From NCBI GenBank assembly GCA_033557685.1, contig JAWQRN010000185.1:1-34919 (forward strand): DNA of 34,919 bases. The letters run 5' to 3'. Source of the stretch: Sperchopsis tessellata. Lineage: Eukaryota > Arthropoda > Insecta > Coleoptera > Hydrophilidae. Within the stretch, counting starts at the first letter, position 1; the number at the start of each line of letters is the position of its first letter. Below the pieces are notes generated by a model. The model was not told where the DNA came from. It saw only the letters and a program-made list of their open reading frames with translations, and searched no databases. The position numbers and the translations under genes are program-made. This document shows positions 31,855 to 34,919 of this stretch, one piece after another.

Positions 31855-32850
31855 ACTATATTTCAAACACGTGCAAAATTAAATGAAGCAAAAAGTTTAC
31901 AATCACCTATGGAAATGAGTGGAAATAATACAAATGACAATGTGGAGGAAAGATTTGAAATAATTTCGGGTAATTCCAGGGACACTGTTACGTCAAATGT
32001 GAATGAACATAATGATGTGATATGTATGGATGTGAGTGAGGGTAATTATAATAATAGGATGGGAAAAAATGAATGATATTGATTTAATAAAATAGATAGA
32101 TAAAGTTTAATTGTTATATACTTCTAATGATATAGATCCATTTTATATTATTGCTCAGAAGGAGAGGAAGGATAGTAATTAGGGAGAACATCCCACCGCT
32201 GTAGGGAATATTTTATTGATCGTACGATTCCACTTGTAAAACAAGTATTACGAAAAGAAAAAACCGGGTGGGGATAGAATTTTATTCATACAAAGAGGCT
32301 AACGATATGGTAACAAACCAAACATTAAAAGATAAAGGTGTAAAAACTTTCATACCAAAACACCTTAGTTATATGTCAAGGGGTGGTGAGAAATATGGAT
32401 CCGACGCTTTCGGAAGAAGAATTAAGAAACATAATCAAATGTGAACAGAATATAATTAATATTAGAAGATTAAATCGAATGATTGAACAAAATGGTGTTA
32501 CAATATTAAATCCTACCGGTACGATTGCCATAACTTTTAAGGGAACACTTTTACCTAGGGCAATTATTATCTCTTACTCTCATGCGGAGGTTAAAACCTA
32601 TGTATTTCCTGTTATACAATGTTTCCGATGCCTGCTGTTTGGTCATACGCAGAAATTGTGTAGTGACAAAGAAAGGTGCGCAAAATGTGAAGAAACAGCT
32701 GAAAACCATACGTTTGAGGAATGTAGTCAGAAAATGTTATGCATTCATTGTGGAGAGTGGAGAGGGTCATATAGCCAAAGATAGAAGCTGCAAAGAGTTT
32801 AATAGATAAAAGAAGATAAAAGAAATAATGTCTTTTGAATCTTTGTGACA
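31855..32850 (+). pseudogene. LINE ORF1 (gag-like) with zinc knuckles, I/Jockey type
   Basis: Nucleic-acid-binding ORF1 of a non-LTR retrotransposon, in several frames. The N-terminal part reads TRAKLNEAKSLQSPMEMSGN from about 31869 and ends at a stop near 32074. A middle part carries NRVGIEFYSYKEANDM (consensus GRVEVEF.s...AN). The open 133-codon piece 32383-32784 then has VRNMDPTLSEEELRN and RRLNRMIEQNG, followed by CCHC knuckles: CFRCLLFGHTQKLC, CAKCEETAENHTFEEC, and a third beginning CIHCGE. The third is broken by a shift; GEGHIAKDRSCKEF in the +1 frame completes it. Three clustered knuckles and the preceding RRLNR block are typical of I-clade/Jockey ORF1 proteins. ORF2 follows on the same strand, so this was one element. 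Confidence 0.83.
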
Positions 32851-33437
32851 TGTAGAGGGTGCTACGAAGATTCCGGGTAGGAAGTCATTTTTTAATGTCA
32901 CAGAAAATTCTCAGTACTTCCCATCACTTAAGGAAAAAGCTGAAAATGAAGAGAGAACGATTTAGATGGTTGGTGATAGAAGGTTATTTTTTGGCTCGAA
33001 TAACATCCAATTGAGGAGATATAGTGAGGAAAAGAAGTCAAGAACGAGAGTTTACGAAGAAACATAGAGTGGTACAGAAAGGATATGATAAAGTGGGACA
33101 TGAAATGATAATATCTGAGTGGGCGACAAAAATCAAAGGTATTATACCTATATATCAAAAGGAATGATATACTAAAATAACGGAAATGGAAAGATTCATA
33201 ACATATTTAAAGGATGCGATAGTTAAAAATAATCAAGTGGACCAGAAAAAAAAAGATACATGACAAGGCTTAATCTGCTTACATCAGTTTACGTCAGAAA
33301 ATTATATTGAGGGAGTTATAACCGGAGAATCTCCGGGACTAGGAACGAGTGGCACGAGACAAATTAATGTTGAGGATTAGGGAAATTACAAGATACAAAT
33401 GCGCAATTAGAATCATTGCTAAGCTATTATTAGTTTA

Positions 33438-34797
33438 TGTTAACGGTGCTTCAGTGGAACGCCAGAGGGATTAGAAACAAAAAACACGAACTTATAAAAT
33501 TATTAAATGAGTTTGCTGTTGACTGCGCTTTTGTGTCGGATTCTCATCTTAGAGATATAGTTTTTTCAATCAGAGGCTATCAGAGGTATCAATTATAAAA
33601 CGTTAGATATCTCGGTCGGCCTTCCAACTGGCTTTCAGATAAGCTGAATCAGTTTGGACAGATTTCGCTTATACGGTTTGTATAATCCGCTTCAAAATGT
33701 TGACATGGGTTCTGATTTTATTTTGGTGGGAGATTTTAATTAACACCATCCATTTTGGGGATGTTCTGGGATTAATATCAAACGGAGATGATTGTATTAT
33801 GCTGTAGAGAACTTTGATATTACAGTTTTGAACGATAACACATCCATGAGACTGAACGTAACAGGAGATTGTAACAGCGTTATTGATTTGGTTTTCTCAT
33901 CTGCCGGACTGGGGGGAAGTTTCTGGTGGGGGTCCTTGATGATCGCCGTGAAAGTGATCACTTTCCGGTTATCTCCAGACTGTCCCTTGTCTTTGGAGAT
34001 GTTGGTGTTTCCGGAAGGAGGTGTGTTAGGGTGGCCGATTGGGAAGCATTCAGAGATTTTATCAGAGATAAAATTGGAACATCTGTGGTTTCAGCAGTGG
34101 ACGATTTGTATAAAATAATAGACGAGAGTGCTAATAACTTTATTCCTTATGCGAAAACTTGCAAGTTAAGCCGCCCCTTTGTGCCCTGGTGGAACGACAG
34201 GTGTTCTGAAGCAGTTGGTAAACTTAAAGAAGCATTTAAAAGATTAAAAAAACAACCAACTGTAGAAAATTTTATTGAGGCTAAAAGACTTCAAGCATCT
34301 GCAATATTAACTTTAAATATTGTTGGAAGGGAAAGTTTTGGAAAATTTTGTACATCAATTAATAGAAATACTCCCCCGTCTTTAGTATGGAGGAAGATTA
34401 AAACCTTTTCAACAGGATTTTTATAACCAATTAATTTCACTCTTCCATATTCGGAGGATCTTAAAAGGATGCTTGATGACTTGGCACCTCTTTCTGTCGT
34501 TATTCATATTGAAATAAACAATATCACTCCTAATTGTGTCTTTCCAGATATTAATTTGCATGAACTAGAATGTCATTTGAAGAATCGTGGCAATACTGCG
34601 GTGGGACTGGATTATGTGTCATATTCTACGGTATCAAACAAGCCCAATATTGCTAAGAATCTTCGGGTCAAGTTCTACAATGATTTAATGAAAGGATCAA
34701 ATATTCCTAAAATATGGAAATCATACTTGATAGTCCCTACATATAAGAAGGGAAAGGATAGAAATGAGCCCAGTGGTTATAGACCGATTGCGAAGTT
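33438..34797 (+). pseudogene. LINE ORF2: endonuclease and start of reverse transcriptase
   Basis: Plus strand. At 33441 the frame reads LTVLQWNARGIRNKKHELIK, the start of the APE-type endonuclease (LQWNxRgi...EL). Near 33722 a VGDFN-like block (degraded to GRFN/GDFN) is followed by HPFWGCSGINIKR. The open pieces 33792-34118 and 33926-34426 give ENFDITVLNDNTSMRL, SVIDLVFSSAG and, one frame over, DRRESDHFPVISRLSL, the catalytic SDHxP motif. The EN-RT linker includes CKLSRPFVPWWNDRCSEAVG. The last piece (34469-34834) has NLHELECHLKNRGNTAVGLD (RT fingers), WKSYLIVPTYKKGKDRNEPS and GYRPIA. Homology stops right after RPIA (~34797). This fits the I/Jockey group. The RT catalytic core is missing, so it is inactive. 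Confidence 0.88.
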
Positions 34798-34919
34798 ACA
34801 TAGGCGTGCTAAGCTCAACTATACAACAGGCTAGGTTAACCAAAAAATATATTAAGCCACGCAGTGGCGGTCAGAAAAGAGTAGAAATTATGAGAATATG
34901 TGGTAGTGTAGTGTCTTTC
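34798..34919. other. unrelated sequence after the LINE breakpoint
   Basis: The RT reading frame runs on as KLHRRAKLNYTTG and stops; this does not resemble the expected RT continuation. The breakpoint suggests a deletion or a later insertion that continues beyond the window. Confidence 0.5.

Overview
The window reads as nuclear DNA of an insect (arthropod at least). It is very AT-rich, has spliced gene architecture, a canonical TATA/Inr core promoter, an AATAAA poly(A) signal, and a dense graveyard of arthropod-type transposable elements (Tc1/mariner, piggyBac, several non-LTR lineages, a gypsy-like LTR and a long-TIR DNA transposon). Beetles or hemipterans would fit the element mix, but I cannot name the species. 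There are no tRNA, rRNA or CRISPR signals and no bacterial-style operons.

Only one intact host gene is visible: a single large coding exon at 11966-17059 (+). It encodes a 1697-residue secreted, glutamine-rich, low-cysteine repeat protein that I do not recognise. Its N-terminal half carries four copies of a module of three amphipathic Leu/Gln helical segments, each with an Asn-X-Thr glycosylation sequon at the same place. Its C-terminal half carries six copies of a GFG/FGSQ motif of about 21 residues, runs of a Leu-Gly-Gln/Glu heptad, and six tandem 11-residue repeats. It ends in a Thr-rich linker and a basic amphipathic tail. A splice acceptor ends two bases before the ATG. A TATA box (6847), Inr (6876) and strong 5' splice donor (6973) lie about 5 kb upstream. 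I propose these as the promoter and non-coding exon 1, with a ~5 kb intron that contains two dead transposons.

Layout: 1-3000 holds LINE remnants on the minus strand. 3000-6840 is AT-rich sequence with nothing recognised apart from a 27-bp duplication. 6847-17200 is the host gene, with an internally deleted mariner element (8306-9117) and a decayed Tc1 element (~10330-11570) in the intron. 17.5-19.0 kb holds an unknown ORF and an RTE-like reverse-transcriptase remnant. 18.98-21.31 kb is a diverged inverted repeat of about 0.42-kb arms enclosing a probable solo gypsy-like LTR (19954-20567). 21.57-23.85 kb holds two opposed LINE fragments, a possible hAT-type terminus and a second Tc1 fragment. 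24066-28131 is an end-to-end DNA transposon with TIRs of about 0.64-0.73 kb, a 4-bp target-site duplication (TTGC) and a degraded transposase gene; it is Sola-like, but the family assignment is tentative. 30.1-31.3 kb is a broken piggyBac transposase. 31.86-34.8 kb is an I/Jockey-type LINE with a zinc-knuckle ORF1 and an endonuclease/RT ORF2, cut off inside the RT domain.

The transposable elements all carry stops, frameshifts or deletions, so they look like fossils. The part worth pursuing is the repeat protein and its regulatory layout.
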